DNA of 13,786 bases from an uncultured bacterium (GCA_903881205.1 CAIRSC010000038.1:1-13786), one strand, 5' to 3'; positions 1 through 7,272 are shown, counted from the stretch's first letter. Translations and numbers: made by a program. Notes: generated by a model from the sequence alone, not told the origin.

Positions 1-824
1 CAGAAGATTGCTTCCCTCCCGCGAAAATGCGGCATCGCGTTTGACGTGGAGCTTCACGTAGAGATCTCCGGAAGCGCCTCCTGAGATCGCTTCGCCGCGA
101 CCCGGCATACGGATCATCTCGCCGTCGGAAACTCCAGCCGGGACATCGATGTGGATCTCCTCCTGCTTACGCACCACACCGGCTCCGCGACAGGCCTCGC
201 ATGGAGTCTCGGGGACCTGCCCTTTGCCGTGACATGTCGAACACACACGATTGGTCATGATGTTGCCGAACATAGTATTGCGGGTTTCGCGAATGTCGCC
301 CTTGCCGTTGCAGGTAGCGCAGGTCTTCATGGCACTTCCTTTTTTGGCACCGGTTCCGTCGCATGTATCACACGTGCCTACCTTAGTGATCAGTACATCG
401 CGCTTAGATCCAAATACTGATTCTTTGAATGCGAGCTCGATATCGATCGAAATGTCGCGGCCACGAGCGGCGCTGCGTCGCCACCCCCGCCTCCGAAGAT
501 ATCACCGAAGATATCACCGAGGTCGAACTCAAATGCCTGGCCGCCTTGTCCCTGAAATCCCGAGAAGTCGAATCCTCCGAAGCCACCCCCTTGGCCTCCC
601 TGTGGTCCGCCGCCAGCGAATGTCTTGCCGTAGGTATCATATTCAGCGCGCTTCTTTTTGTCGGAAAGCACCGAGTAGGCTTCGCTTGCCTCCTTAAACT
701 TGGCTTCATCGCCGCCCTTTTTGTCGGGATGATATTTGTGAGCGATCTTGCGGAACGCGGTTTTGATCTCATCTTCCGATGCGCCCTTCTTCACACCGAG
801 TATATCGTAGTAGTCCTTTTTCAT
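1..824 (-). CDS. dnaJ: Chaperone DnaJ (Hsp40), 3' end off window, apparent frameshift
   Basis: Co-chaperone that delivers unfolded substrates to DnaK and stimulates its ATPase. The start MKKDYYDILG at 824 fits the family; a start 9 codons upstream is possible but adds an unrelated stretch. The J domain (about residues 1-70) has the HPD motif at residues 32-34, followed by a Gly/Phe-rich linker. The first frame then runs to a TGA at 390-392 with non-DnaJ sequence. In another frame, from about position 470 down to 1, the protein resumes as ARGRDISIDIELAFKES and contains all four zinc motifs CxxCxGxG (first cysteines near 372, 321, 243 and 201) and the start of the C-terminal substrate-binding domain. 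One base therefore seems to be missing between about 461 and 490, next to a run of five G on the coding strand. Both halves look well conserved, so a sequencing error or very recent indel is likelier than an old pseudogene. The gene is separated from dnaK by a hairpin and has its own -10 box. Confidence 0.9.
461..490 (-). other. Apparent -1 frameshift site inside dnaJ
   Basis: The frame of the J domain and Gly-rich linker and the frame of the zinc-finger domain differ by one missing base here. The coding strand contains GGCGGGGGTGGCGACGCAGC across this stretch. Adding one G after GGTGG would give a linker reading GGGGGRRSAARGRDIS, which is a plausible DnaJ junction. The exact position of the indel cannot be fixed from the sequence. 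Confidence 0.7.
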
Positions 825-830
825 ATGGTG

Positions 831-836
831 ATTATA
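831..836 (-). promoter_or_regulatory. Putative -10 box of dnaJ
   Basis: A perfect TATAAT on the minus strand ends 6 nt before the dnaJ ATG, so transcription would begin at or next to the start codon. The -35 region is poor (about TTTCCT at the expected distance). The box lies just downstream of the dnaK terminator hairpin, which is where a separate dnaJ promoter would be expected. Confidence 0.5.
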
Positions 837-846
837 GGTATTTGGG

Positions 847-888
847 GCCAAAAGGAAAGCGAGGGCCGGATCGTCTGATCCGTCCCTC
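847..888 (-). terminator. Probable intrinsic terminator after dnaK
   Basis: On the minus strand, GAGGGACGGATC pairs with GATCCGGCCCTC across the four-base loop AGAC (861-888), giving a 12-bp stem with one mismatch. A T-rich stretch GCTTTCCTTTT follows at 860-850. It starts 11 nt after the dnaK stop codon and would separate dnaK transcription from dnaJ. Confidence 0.65.
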
Positions 889-899
889 CCCTGTGTCCC

Positions 900-2762
900 T
901 TATTTTTCCTCTGCGGGTGCCTCCGGTTCTGCCTTTGGAGCTTCTTGTGCGGGAGGGGTTTGATTCTTAGACATTGCTTCACCGATCGTACTCATCGCGG
1001 TCGAGAGTGCCTCGGTAGCCGATTTGATGGCCGCGGCATCGGCACCCGCGCGAGCTGCCTTCGTCGCATCGATCTTCTCTTGCACGTTGTTCTTTACATC
1101 CTCGCCGACCTTATCGCCATGCTCCTTAAGGGCCTTCTCAGCGGCATATACGGTCTGATCGGACATGTTCTGTGCCTCGACAAGATCGCGCTTCTTTTGA
1201 TCGGTCTCCGCGTTTGCCTCGGCATCTTTGCGCATCTTCTCCACCTCAGCATCCGAGAGTCCGGATGAGGCCTCAATGCGTATCGACTGCTCTTTTCCGG
1301 TCGTCTTCTCCGTGGCCTTCACCGACAGAATGCCATTGGCATCGATATCGAATGTAACTTCCACCTGTGGCATGCCACGCGGTGCCGGTGGGATACCGTC
1401 GAGGTTGAATTTACCCAATGATTTGTTGTCGGCCGCCATCGGGCGCTCTCCCTGTACCACATGGATCTCTACCGACGGCTGGTTGTCTGATGCAGTGGAG
1501 AATGTCTGTGATCGAGACGTAGGAATGGTGGTATTGCGCTCAATGAGCTTGGTCGCGACGCCGCCCATGGTTTCGATCCCGAGACTCAGCGGGATGACAT
1601 CGAGCAAGAGCACGTCCTTGACGTCGCCCTGGAGAATGCCTCCCTGGATCGCGGCGCCGAGTGCCACGACCTCGTCGGGATTCACGCCCATGTGTGGTTT
1701 CTTGCCGAAGAACCCTTCAACCGCCTTCTGGAGCGCCGGCATGCGCGTCTGTCCGCCGACGAGAACGACTTCGTTGATATCAGTGTTCTTGAATGGTGAT
1801 GCTTCCATCGCGCGTTTCGTAATAGCCATCGCGCGATCGATGAATTCCTGCGTAAGTTCTTCAAGCTTTCCGCGTGTGAGCTTGATGAGTAGGTGCTGCG
1901 GCCCTGCATCGGTCGAGGTGATGAACGGAATATTCACTTCGGTCTCCAGTGCGGTCGAGAGCTCTATCTTGGCCTTTTCCGCCGCCTCGTCGAGTCGCTG
2001 TCGTGCGAGCGCATCGGTGCGAACATCGACGCCACTCTCCCGTTTGAACTCAAGTGCGAGCCAGTCGATGATCTTCTGGTCAATGTCTTTACCGCCGAGG
2101 TGCGCATCACCATCAGTCGAGCGTACTTCGATCACATCATCACCCACTTCGAGCACTGATATATCGAAGGTACCGCCGCCGAAATCGAACACGACGATCT
2201 TCTCGTTCTTCTTTTTGTTGAATCCGTATGCAAGCGCCGCCGCGGTCGGCTCATTGATGATACGCTTCACATCGAGACCGGCGATCTTACCGGCATCGCG
2301 CGTCGCCGCGCGTTGGGCATCGTTGAAATATGCGGGCACGGTGATGACCGCTTCGGTGATTGTTTCGCCCAAGCGAGCTTCCGCATCACTTTTGAGCTTC
2401 TGCAAAATCATCGCCGACATTTCTTCGGGGCGATACCAGGTGTCACCCATCTTCACTTCGATACCTCCGTTGGCGGATTTGCGCATTTCAAAAGGTACCG
2501 CCGAGCGGTCTTTGCCGACCATCTCTTCATCGAAATTGTGGCCGATGAAGCGCTTGATCTGATAGATCGTATTCTTTGGATTGGTTACCGCCTGTCGCTT
2601 GGCGATCTGCCCGACGATGCGCTCACCGGTTTTGGAGAGTGCGATGATAGACGGCGTCGTGCGTCCGCCCTCCGAATTCTCTATGATCATCGGCTCACCG
2701 CCGCTGACTACTGCCATCGCTGAATTGGTCGTTCCGAGGTCGATTCCGAGTATTTTAGCCAT
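900..2762 (-). CDS. dnaK: Molecular chaperone DnaK (Hsp70)
   Basis: ATP-dependent cytosolic chaperone that binds exposed hydrophobic peptides, working with DnaJ and GrpE. The 620-residue length is typical. The nucleotide-binding domain (about 1-380) opens with MAKILGIDLGTTNS and has the second phosphate motif FDFGGGTFD at 192-200 and the adenosine-site region VVLVGGQTR near 332-340. The hydrophobic interdomain linker KDVLLLDV is at 382-389, followed by the substrate-binding domain beginning IPLSLGIETMGG, a helical lid, and a disordered tail rich in Pro, Ala and Glu that ends in EEK rather than a eukaryotic EEVD. The start is supported by an AAGG Shine-Dalgarno-like sequence about 10 nt upstream. 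It lies 64 nt after grpE, probably in the same transcription unit, and is followed by a terminator-like hairpin. No frame problem is visible. Confidence 0.99.
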   Translation of the reverse strand: MAKILGIDLGTTNSAMAVVSGGEPMIIENSEGGRTTPSIIALSKTGERIVGQIAKRQAVTNPKNTIYQIKRFIGHNFDEEMVGKDRSAVPFEMRKSANGGIEVKMGDTWYRPEEMSAMILQKLKSDAEARLGETITEAVITVPAYFNDAQRAATRDAGKIAGLDVKRIINEPTAAALAYGFNKKKNEKIVVFDFGGGTFDISVLEVGDDVIEVRSTDGDAHLGGKDIDQKIIDWLALEFKRESGVDVRTDALARQRLDEAAEKAKIELSTALETEVNIPFITSTDAGPQHLLIKLTRGKLEELTQEFIDRAMAITKRAMEASPFKNTDINEVVLVGGQTRMPALQKAVEGFFGKKPHMGVNPDEVVALGAAIQGGILQGDVKDVLLLDVIPLSLGIETMGGVATKLIERNTTIPTSRSQTFSTASDNQPSVEIHVVQGERPMAADNKSLGKFNLDGIPPAPRGMPQVEVTFDIDANGILSVKATEKTTGKEQSIRIEASSGLSDAEVEKMRKDAEANAETDQKKRDLVEAQNMSDQTVYAAEKALKEHGDKVGEDVKNNVQEKIDATKAARAGADAAAIKSATEALSTAMSTIGEAMSKNQTPPAQEAPKAEPEAPAEEK

Positions 2763-2826
2763 AATTTTTTACCTTATCTCTTAACGGACGTGGAAAATAT
2801 TACACCATATCCCCTATCTTTGTATA

Positions 2827-3408
2827 CTACTCCTGATGCTTCTTTATTACAACTTGGGCCGGACGGAGCACGCGGTCGCCTATTTTGTACCCGTATCTGA
2901 GGATCTTAAAGATCGATCCCGGATCTCCTGCGATGTCGTCTTTTTCCTCCACCACATCGTGAATGTACGGATCATACTGTTCGCCTACCTTGCCGTAGCG
3001 CTCGACACCGTGAGCGGAAAGCGCGCTCAAAAGCTGATTGCGCACCTGGTCCATGCCGCTGCGCCATTCGGTATTCACGGACTCCCAGGCGCTTGATCCC
3101 GCGGCCATATCGAAACTATCGAGCGCGGGAATAAGGTCTTCGATGACCGACTCTTTCGCCCGAGCTGCCTGACGTTCGCCGGTGGCGAATGCCTCTTTCT
3201 TCATATTGATCGCATCGGCCTTGGAGCGTTGCCAACCGTCGAGGTATTCCGAGCGTTCCTTCTTCACCTTCTCGAGCTCGTCGCGAAGCTTCTGCATCTT
3301 GGCCTTGGCGGCGCCCACGGTGCCGAGCTCATCCTCGGGCTCGAAGTCGAGTTCCTCTGCTATTTCCTGCTCCTCGTGGGGAGCGTTGTTCTCATCGTGC
3401 TCCTTCAT
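2827..3408 (-). CDS. grpE: Nucleotide exchange factor GrpE
   Basis: Releases ADP from DnaK so that ATP can rebind and the substrate is freed; acts as a cytosolic dimer. The 193 residues show the family layout: an acidic disordered N-terminus (MKEHDENNAPHEEQE onward), a long charged coiled coil at about 35-95, a four-helix-bundle region containing DLIPALDSFDMA, and the C-terminal beta-wing with the signature ILRYGYKIGDRVLRPAQVVI near the end. The ATG at 3408 is only 8 nt downstream of a TATAGT -10 box, so the message may be leaderless; no Shine-Dalgarno sequence is visible. The gene is first in the minus-strand chaperone cluster and divergent from the plus-strand binding-protein gene. No CIRCE operator or hrcA gene is seen next to it. 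Confidence 0.97.
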   Translation of the reverse strand: MKEHDENNAPHEEQEIAEELDFEPEDELGTVGAAKAKMQKLRDELEKVKKERSEYLDGWQRSKADAINMKKEAFATGERQAARAKESVIEDLIPALDSFDMAAGSSAWESVNTEWRSGMDQVRNQLLSALSAHGVERYGKVGEQYDPYIHDVVEEKDDIAGDPGSIFKILRYGYKIGDRVLRPAQVVIKKHQE

Positions 3409-3416
3409 ATGGAGGG

Positions 3417-3446
3417 ACTATACCACTCTTCAGGTTCATATTGCAA
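3417..3446 (-). promoter_or_regulatory. Putative grpE(-dnaK) promoter
   Basis: On the minus strand: TTGCAA (3441-3446), an 18-nt spacer, then TATAGT (3417-3422). An A/T-rich run precedes the -35. The -10 ends 8 nt before the grpE start codon, predicting initiation at or next to the ATG. It is arranged back to back with the plus-strand promoter at 3451-3479. It does not resemble a sigma-32 heat-shock promoter. Confidence 0.55.
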
Positions 3447-3450
3447 AAAA

Positions 3451-3479
3451 ATGACAGTCGCGCCATATGCGGCTATAGT
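3451..3479 (+). promoter_or_regulatory. Putative promoter of the Bug/TctC-like gene
   Basis: ATGACA (3451-3456, 5 of 6 matches to TTGACA), an exact 17-nt spacer, and TATAGT (3474-3479, 5 of 6 matches to TATAAT). The predicted start near 3486 leaves a leader of about 40 nt, which contains GAGGGA before the chosen start codon. Confidence 0.6.
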
Positions 3480-3526
3480 GGCAACGGATAACGCGTGTTG
3501 TGCGCGTTGAAATCGAGGGACTTGAG

Positions 3527-4387
3527 ATGAGAATGATTCTAAGCGTAGTGGCAGTGGTGTTATCTGCATCCGGAGCATTTGCTGCAGAGCGCTGTCAGCA
3601 AATTACTTTGGTCGTCGGGTTCAAAGCAGGCGGAACGTCAACGGTCGCAGCTCAGCAGCTTGGTCACGCGATCGGTCAAACTTCCGGCGGTCCGCAGGTT
3701 ATTGTAATGAATCACGAGGGAGTCAACGGGCGGTTGGCCGCCGACTACGTGCTCCGTCAAAATGACCGCTGCACGCTGTTCCTTATGTCCTCGACATCTG
3801 TCCTGCGTATCCCGCCGGATCTCGGTCTTAAGCCTGTGGGGCTGATCGCGCGCTTTGCGTACGTTATCGTCACGAGCAAAGACTCTCCCGAATCGCTCCC
3901 GATCTATATGGAAGCGGCTCGCCAGAACAAGGATCTGCTTCACTTTGCAACGTCTGGCCCGGGGAGCTTCGGGCAGCTTGTGGCCGAACGGCTATTCCGC
4001 TCATACGGACTAAAGGGCGAACACATTCCGTACAATGGAGCCGGGCCTGTGATGAACGATCTCATGGGTGGGCACGTTCCCATGGCGATCGTGCCTTCGA
4101 TCGACGCGCAGGGCAAAGACCAACTTCACAAAGTTGCGGAATCCGGCTACGGCATCGAAACGTTCGGCTGGATCGGAATCTACGCATCAGCCGCCGTGCC
4201 GCAGGAAGATATCGATTGGTATGCGCAGATCTTCAGGGTGGCTGCCGAGATAGACGAATCCAAGAAGAAGCTTGAGAAATCAGGTTTTATTGTGAAGTGG
4301 GCGCCGGGTTCGGAGTTTGCCACATTGCACAAGGAGACGTACGAAGATTGGAAGCCCGAACTCGATCGTCTCGGCATCAAGTTCTAA
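3527..4387 (+). CDS. Secreted Bug/TctC-family substrate-binding protein (orphan)
   Basis: Resembles the extracytoplasmic binding proteins of tripartite tricarboxylate transporters (TctC/Bug), which capture small carboxylates or amino acids. The 286-residue length is slightly under the family norm of about 300-330. A signal peptide (residues 1-19) ends in AFA before AERC and has no lipobox. Family motifs follow: ITLVVGFKAGG (26-36), EGVNGRLAADYV (64-75), FATSGPGSFGQLVAERLF (140-157), HIPYNGAGPVMNDLMGGHVPM (two adjoining motifs, 166-186), FGWIGIYA (213-220) and the C-terminal YEDWKPELDRLGIKF. Cys23 and Cys82 could form a disulfide between neighbouring strands. The start at 3527 is chosen because GAGGGA lies 6 nt upstream and the signal peptide begins there; a GTG at 3500 would add nine residues. 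It is the only plus-strand gene, with its own promoter and terminator. No TctA or TctB membrane subunit is present, so its ligand and partner are unknown. Horizontal acquisition is likely but inferred. Confidence 0.88.
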   Translation: MRMILSVVAVVLSASGAFAAERCQQITLVVGFKAGGTSTVAAQQLGHAIGQTSGGPQVIVMNHEGVNGRLAADYVLRQNDRCTLFLMSSTSVLRIPPDLGLKPVGLIARFAYVIVTSKDSPESLPIYMEAARQNKDLLHFATSGPGSFGQLVAERLFRSYGLKGEHIPYNGAGPVMNDLMGGHVPMAIVPSIDAQGKDQLHKVAESGYGIETFGWIGIYASAAVPQEDIDWYAQIFRVAAEIDESKKKLEKSGFIVKWAPGSEFATLHKETYEDWKPELDRLGIKF

Positions 4388-4403
4388 GCTCATTCGTACA
4401 AAC

Positions 4404-4433
4404 AAAAAAGGCCGCCATCACTGGCGGCCTTTT
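4404..4433. terminator. Bidirectional intrinsic terminator
   Basis: AAAAAA-GGCCGCC-ATCACT-GGCGGCC-TTTT: a perfect 7-bp GC stem (4410-4416 with 4423-4429), a six-base loop, a T run on the plus strand, and on the minus strand a longer T run from the A tract at 4404-4409. It lies between two converging genes and can end the binding-protein transcript in one direction and the ribosomal cluster after rpsI in the other. Confidence 0.9.
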
Positions 4434-4444
4434 CATCGCGAGAA

Positions 4445-4837
4445 TTAGCGCTTGCTCCACTGTGGGGCGCGGCGTGCACCCTTGAGACCGAACTTCTTGC
4501 GTTCGCGTGCTCGCGGATCGCGCTTGAGGAAGCCGCGAACCTTGAGGTCTTTGCGCTGCTCGGGAACGAGCTCGATCATTGCGCGGGAGATACCGAGGCG
4601 GATCGATTCTGCCTGTGCCTTCTTGCCGCCGCCGGAAACCTTCGCGGTGACCGTGTACGTAGCACCAAGAAGCGTGAGCGCTTCATAGGCGGTCTTCATC
4701 ATGATATTGAGCGGGAAATATTCCGACGCATCCATACCGTTGACGATCATCGTCGTGTTCTTTGCAGGGGTGATGCGCACGCGGGCCGTTGCCGTCTTGC
4801 GTCGTCCGACTGCTTCTGTGTATCGTGCTGTTGCCAT
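4445..4837 (-). CDS. rpsI: Small-subunit ribosomal protein uS9 (S9)
   Basis: Head protein of the 30S subunit whose C-terminal tail reaches the P-site tRNA. At 130 residues it has the normal length. It shows the N-terminal signature YTEAVGRRKTATARVRI, the GGGKKAQAESIRLGISRA segment, and the basic tail ending in APQWSKR; the terminal Lys-Arg is the usual end that contacts the P-site anticodon stem. It sits 11 nt downstream of rplM, the standard uL13-uS9 pair found across bacteria, and is the last gene before the bidirectional terminator. Confidence 0.98.
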   Translation of the reverse strand: MATARYTEAVGRRKTATARVRITPAKNTTMIVNGMDASEYFPLNIMMKTAYEALTLLGATYTVTAKVSGGGKKAQAESIRLGISRAMIELVPEQRKDLKVRGFLKRDPRARERKKFGLKGARRAPQWSKR

Positions 4838-4848
4838 AATAATATTTG

Positions 4849-5226
4849 TTATTCGCTTATGATGAGGCTCTTCATGCGGCGCACGCGCATCGTGTTATTC
4901 GGGAGCATGCGTTGTACCGCGCGACGTACCGCCTCACCGTATCCCTTACGGGCATTGAGTGCCGAAAGTGATTCGCGCTTCTGACCTCCCGGGTGACCGG
5001 AGTAGGTCGTGTAGATCTTCTGTGCTCGCTTTCGCTCGCGCGTGTAGATCTTCGAGGCATTGGTGACTGTCACCTGCACGTTGGAATAAATGTTCGGCGT
5101 GTAGTCGGCATGCATCTTGCCCATGAGCGCCTTAGCGGCCTCAGAGGCGACGCGCCCGATCGCTCGGCCGGCAGCATCGATGGTGTGCTTCTTCTGCTTT
5201 GGCAATTCTTTAGTCATAGTCTCCAT
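4849..5226 (-). CDS. rplM: Large-subunit ribosomal protein uL13 (L13)
   Basis: Early-assembly protein of the 50S subunit. The family core begins HTIDAAGRAIGRVASEAAKA and continues through MHADYTPNIYSNVQVTVTNA, a YSGHPGG loop, and a C-terminal VQRMLPNNTMRVRRMKSL. An open frame extends far upstream inside rplQ, but that extension is antisense-quality sequence. Two starts are plausible: ATG at 5226, one base after the rplQ stop codon and suited to translational re-initiation (125 residues, beginning METMTKELPK), or ATG at 5217, which has GGAG but only 3 nt away. The first is used here. It is followed at 11 nt by rpsI. Confidence 0.95.
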   Translation of the reverse strand: METMTKELPKQKKHTIDAAGRAIGRVASEAAKALMGKMHADYTPNIYSNVQVTVTNASKIYTRERKRAQKIYTTYSGHPGGQKRESLSALNARKGYGEAVRRAVQRMLPNNTMRVRRMKSLIISE

Positions 5227-5227
5227 A

Positions 5228-5584
5228 TTATTGTACGAATTCGATTCGCGCTGATTCGCCCACGCGCTTGCCAACGCGACCAAGTCGGACGATGCGGGTG
5301 TATCCACCGGCACGGGTCGCATAGCGGGCCGCAAGCGTATCGTGCAACTTCTTTGTGGTCTCGACATCGTTGCCGAGGATCGAGGCGATGGATCGTCGCG
5401 AGGCAAGTGTATTCTTCTTGCTGTTGGTCACGAGTCGCTCGATGTACGGACGAAGCTCCTTCGCCTTGGCGACAGTCGTATTGATTCCTTCATGCATGAC
5501 GAGAGAGCGTGCGAGTGATCGCAAAAGTGCGGTTCGCTGGCGCTTATCGCGGTGAAGGGTACGAGTTTTAACGTGGTGTCTCAT
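5228..5584 (-). CDS. rplQ: Large-subunit ribosomal protein bL17 (L17)
   Basis: Bacteria-specific 50S protein near the peptide exit tunnel. The 118 residues show the signature opening MRHHVKTRTLHRDKRQRTAL, then LARSLVMHEGINTTVAKAKELR, and the C-terminal GGYTRIVRLGRVGKRVGESA. It starts 4 nt after the rpoA stop codon and ends 1 nt before the likely rplM start, so the three are almost certainly one transcript with coupled translation. The rpoA-rplQ pairing is universal in bacterial alpha operons. Confidence 0.98.
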   Translation of the reverse strand: MRHHVKTRTLHRDKRQRTALLRSLARSLVMHEGINTTVAKAKELRPYIERLVTNSKKNTLASRRSIASILGNDVETTKKLHDTLAARYATRAGGYTRIVRLGRVGKRVGESARIEFVQ

Positions 5585-5588
5585 AGAA

Positions 5589-6563
5589 TTATATTGAACG
5601 AAGTGTCAGTCCGAGATTTGAAAGTGCGCGCTTAATGTCCTGCAGACCCTTCTGTCCGAGACCCTCAATCGCAAGAAGATCATCCTCTCGCTTTCGCACA
5701 AGACCACCGACGGTGCGGATCGAAGCATTATCAAGTGCCATCTCAACGCGTTGCGGAAGCTTCATTTCGGTAATACGGGTCTTGAGCATTTCGGAGTCCA
5801 TCGGTGCGAGCTTCTCTTCGCGTGATACAGAACGATCCGCAGTTGCAGCTTGTGGCATCTCAACGATCTCTTCCTCCTTGAACCCGACAACTGCCTTGAG
5901 CTGGTGGATCATCGTTTCGATAGCGCGCTCAAGCGCCTCGCGAGGGGCCAACGTGCCATCAGTCTCGATAATGATGCGCAAGCGATTGAAATCGGTGCGA
6001 TCTCCGACGCGCATGTTCTCTACTTCGTAGTTGGCGCGACGGATCGGAGAGAAAATCGCGTCAAGCGCGATGGTGCCGATATCCACACGCTCCTTCTGAT
6101 GCTCCTCCTTTGGGATGTAGCCAAGACCGCGCTCTGCACGAAGCTCAAGCTCAAACTGAACCTTGCCCGAGACCTCAGCGATATGCTGCTCAGGATTGAG
6201 TACCTGTACCTGACCGGGGAGCACGAGGTCGCCGGCGGTCACCGATGCGGGACCCTTGACCGAAAGGGTGATGGTCTGTGGCTCGTCGGTGAGGAGCTGG
6301 AAGCGGATCTTGCGGATGTTGAGCAGGATAGTGACGACGTCTTCCTTGACACCTTCTATCGTAGAAAATTCGTGAGAAACGCCCGGAATCTTCACGTGTG
6401 TGACTGCAGCTCCCGGAAGTGAGGAGTGAATGATGCGGCGGAGGCTGTTGCCGAGCGTGTAGCCGTAGCCCGGATAGAGACCATCTATTTCATATGTTCC
6501 CGAACGCTCGGATTCCGAGACGACACGAGGTTTTGAGGGCAATGCAATGTGATAGTCGGACAT
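5589..6563 (-). CDS. rpoA: DNA-directed RNA polymerase subunit alpha
   Basis: Forms the dimer on which RNA polymerase assembles and contacts UP elements and activators through its C-terminal domain. The 324 residues include the N-terminal dimerisation domain with PGYGYTLGNSLRRIIHSSLP (about 31-50), the insert domain, a linker, and a complete C-terminal domain of two helix-hairpin-helix type helices with NASIRTVGGLVRKREDDLL and IEGLGQKGLQDIKRAL near the end. The linker (VEMPQAATADRSVSREEK) is of ordinary length. No Shine-Dalgarno sequence is seen; the leader before the ATG is very A/T-rich. The 65-nt gap after rpsD carries a strong promoter, so alpha may be transcribed partly independently of the upstream ribosomal genes. 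Confidence 0.99.
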   Translation of the reverse strand: MSDYHIALPSKPRVVSESERSGTYEIDGLYPGYGYTLGNSLRRIIHSSLPGAAVTHVKIPGVSHEFSTIEGVKEDVVTILLNIRKIRFQLLTDEPQTITLSVKGPASVTAGDLVLPGQVQVLNPEQHIAEVSGKVQFELELRAERGLGYIPKEEHQKERVDIGTIALDAIFSPIRRANYEVENMRVGDRTDFNRLRIIIETDGTLAPREALERAIETMIHQLKAVVGFKEEEIVEMPQAATADRSVSREEKLAPMDSEMLKTRITEMKLPQRVEMALDNASIRTVGGLVRKREDDLLAIEGLGQKGLQDIKRALSNLGLTLRSI

Positions 6564-6619
6564 ATAATTTTTGTTAAAAAATAATGAGTAACGTAAAAGA
6601 CGTGGATACAGTGATAAAT

Positions 6620-6648
6620 ATTATAACATCATCTGCTGTAGAATTCAA
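6620..6648 (-). promoter_or_regulatory. Putative internal promoter for rpoA-rplQ-rplM-rpsI
   Basis: On the minus strand: TTGAAT (6643-6648, inside the rpsD 3' end), an exact 17-nt spacer, and a perfect TATAAT (6620-6625) preceded by the extended -10 element TG plus one base. The predicted start near 6613 leaves about 50 nt of A/T-rich leader before rpoA. Confidence 0.65.
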
Positions 6649-7240
6649 ACACGGTCGCATAATCAAGACCGCTTCCCTCGATCAGGCTGTATGCAGGCTC
6701 AGCCTCAACCGTCGCTTTGAGTGCAGAGACGTCAGATTTGAGCCAATTCGGGACTGCTTTCATATTCTCTTTTTCTGTAAGCGACGCAAAGAGGATGCCG
6801 GACTTACTTCCCTCACGAACCTCGATCACATCACCTTTCTTGAGGTGTTGTGACGGTACGGTCGTGCGTGTGCCGTTGATCTTGATGTGGCCATGGCTCA
6901 CCATCTGGCGCGCAGCGCGGCGCGTTGGAGCGAATCCAAGGCGGTAGATCGCACTGTCGATGCGCGACTCAAGGGCAACGTGAAGTGCCTTGGAAGGCTC
7001 AGTGGCGTCGAACGCCTTCTCTGCATAGTTGGAAAGCTGACGTTCAGAGAGGCCATAGGTAAAACGCACCTTCTGTTTTTCGAGCAGCTGGCGACCGTAG
7101 TCGGAACCGCCACGTCCGCCGCGCTTCTCCTTCTTCTTGGAGCGTGCCTCAGAGAGGGCGAACTTCTGTGATTGCGTCTGTTCGAAGATGCCCGCACCGA
7201 GGCGTTTAGCGATCTTAAATTTTGATTTTACAGGTAGCAT
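6629..7240 (-). CDS. rpsD: Small-subunit ribosomal protein uS4 (S4)
   Basis: Primary 16S rRNA-binding protein that nucleates 30S assembly and, in many bacteria, represses its own operon. The 203 residues are of usual length. The N-terminal region lacks the four-cysteine zinc knuckle found in some S4 proteins. The S4 RNA-binding domain is clear: ALESRIDSAIYRLGFAPTRR, then ARQMVSHGHIKINGTRTTVP and the following LKKGDVIEVRE. It lies 32 nt after rpsK and its 3' end overlaps the predicted -35 of the rpoA promoter. The start codon has no obvious Shine-Dalgarno sequence, only a T run. Confidence 0.98.
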   Translation of the reverse strand: MLPVKSKFKIAKRLGAGIFEQTQSQKFALSEARSKKKEKRGGRGGSDYGRQLLEKQKVRFTYGLSERQLSNYAEKAFDATEPSKALHVALESRIDSAIYRLGFAPTRRAARQMVSHGHIKINGTRTTVPSQHLKKGDVIEVREGSKSGILFASLTEKENMKAVPNWLKSDVSALKATVEAEPAYSLIEGSGLDYATVFEFYSR

Positions 7241-7272
7241 AAAAAAGCGTCAGATTGATAATGAATTGATGA

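Noticed and set aside
1228..2562. 444-codon open frame on the plus strand
   Set aside because: Fully antisense to dnaK, Ser/Arg-rich with no family resemblance; a shadow of the strong codon bias of the real gene.
3409..3450. Search for a heat-shock sigma-32 promoter or CIRCE operator upstream of grpE
   Set aside because: Neither the CCCCATNT-type -10 nor a TTAGCACTC inverted repeat is present; only a housekeeping-type promoter is seen.
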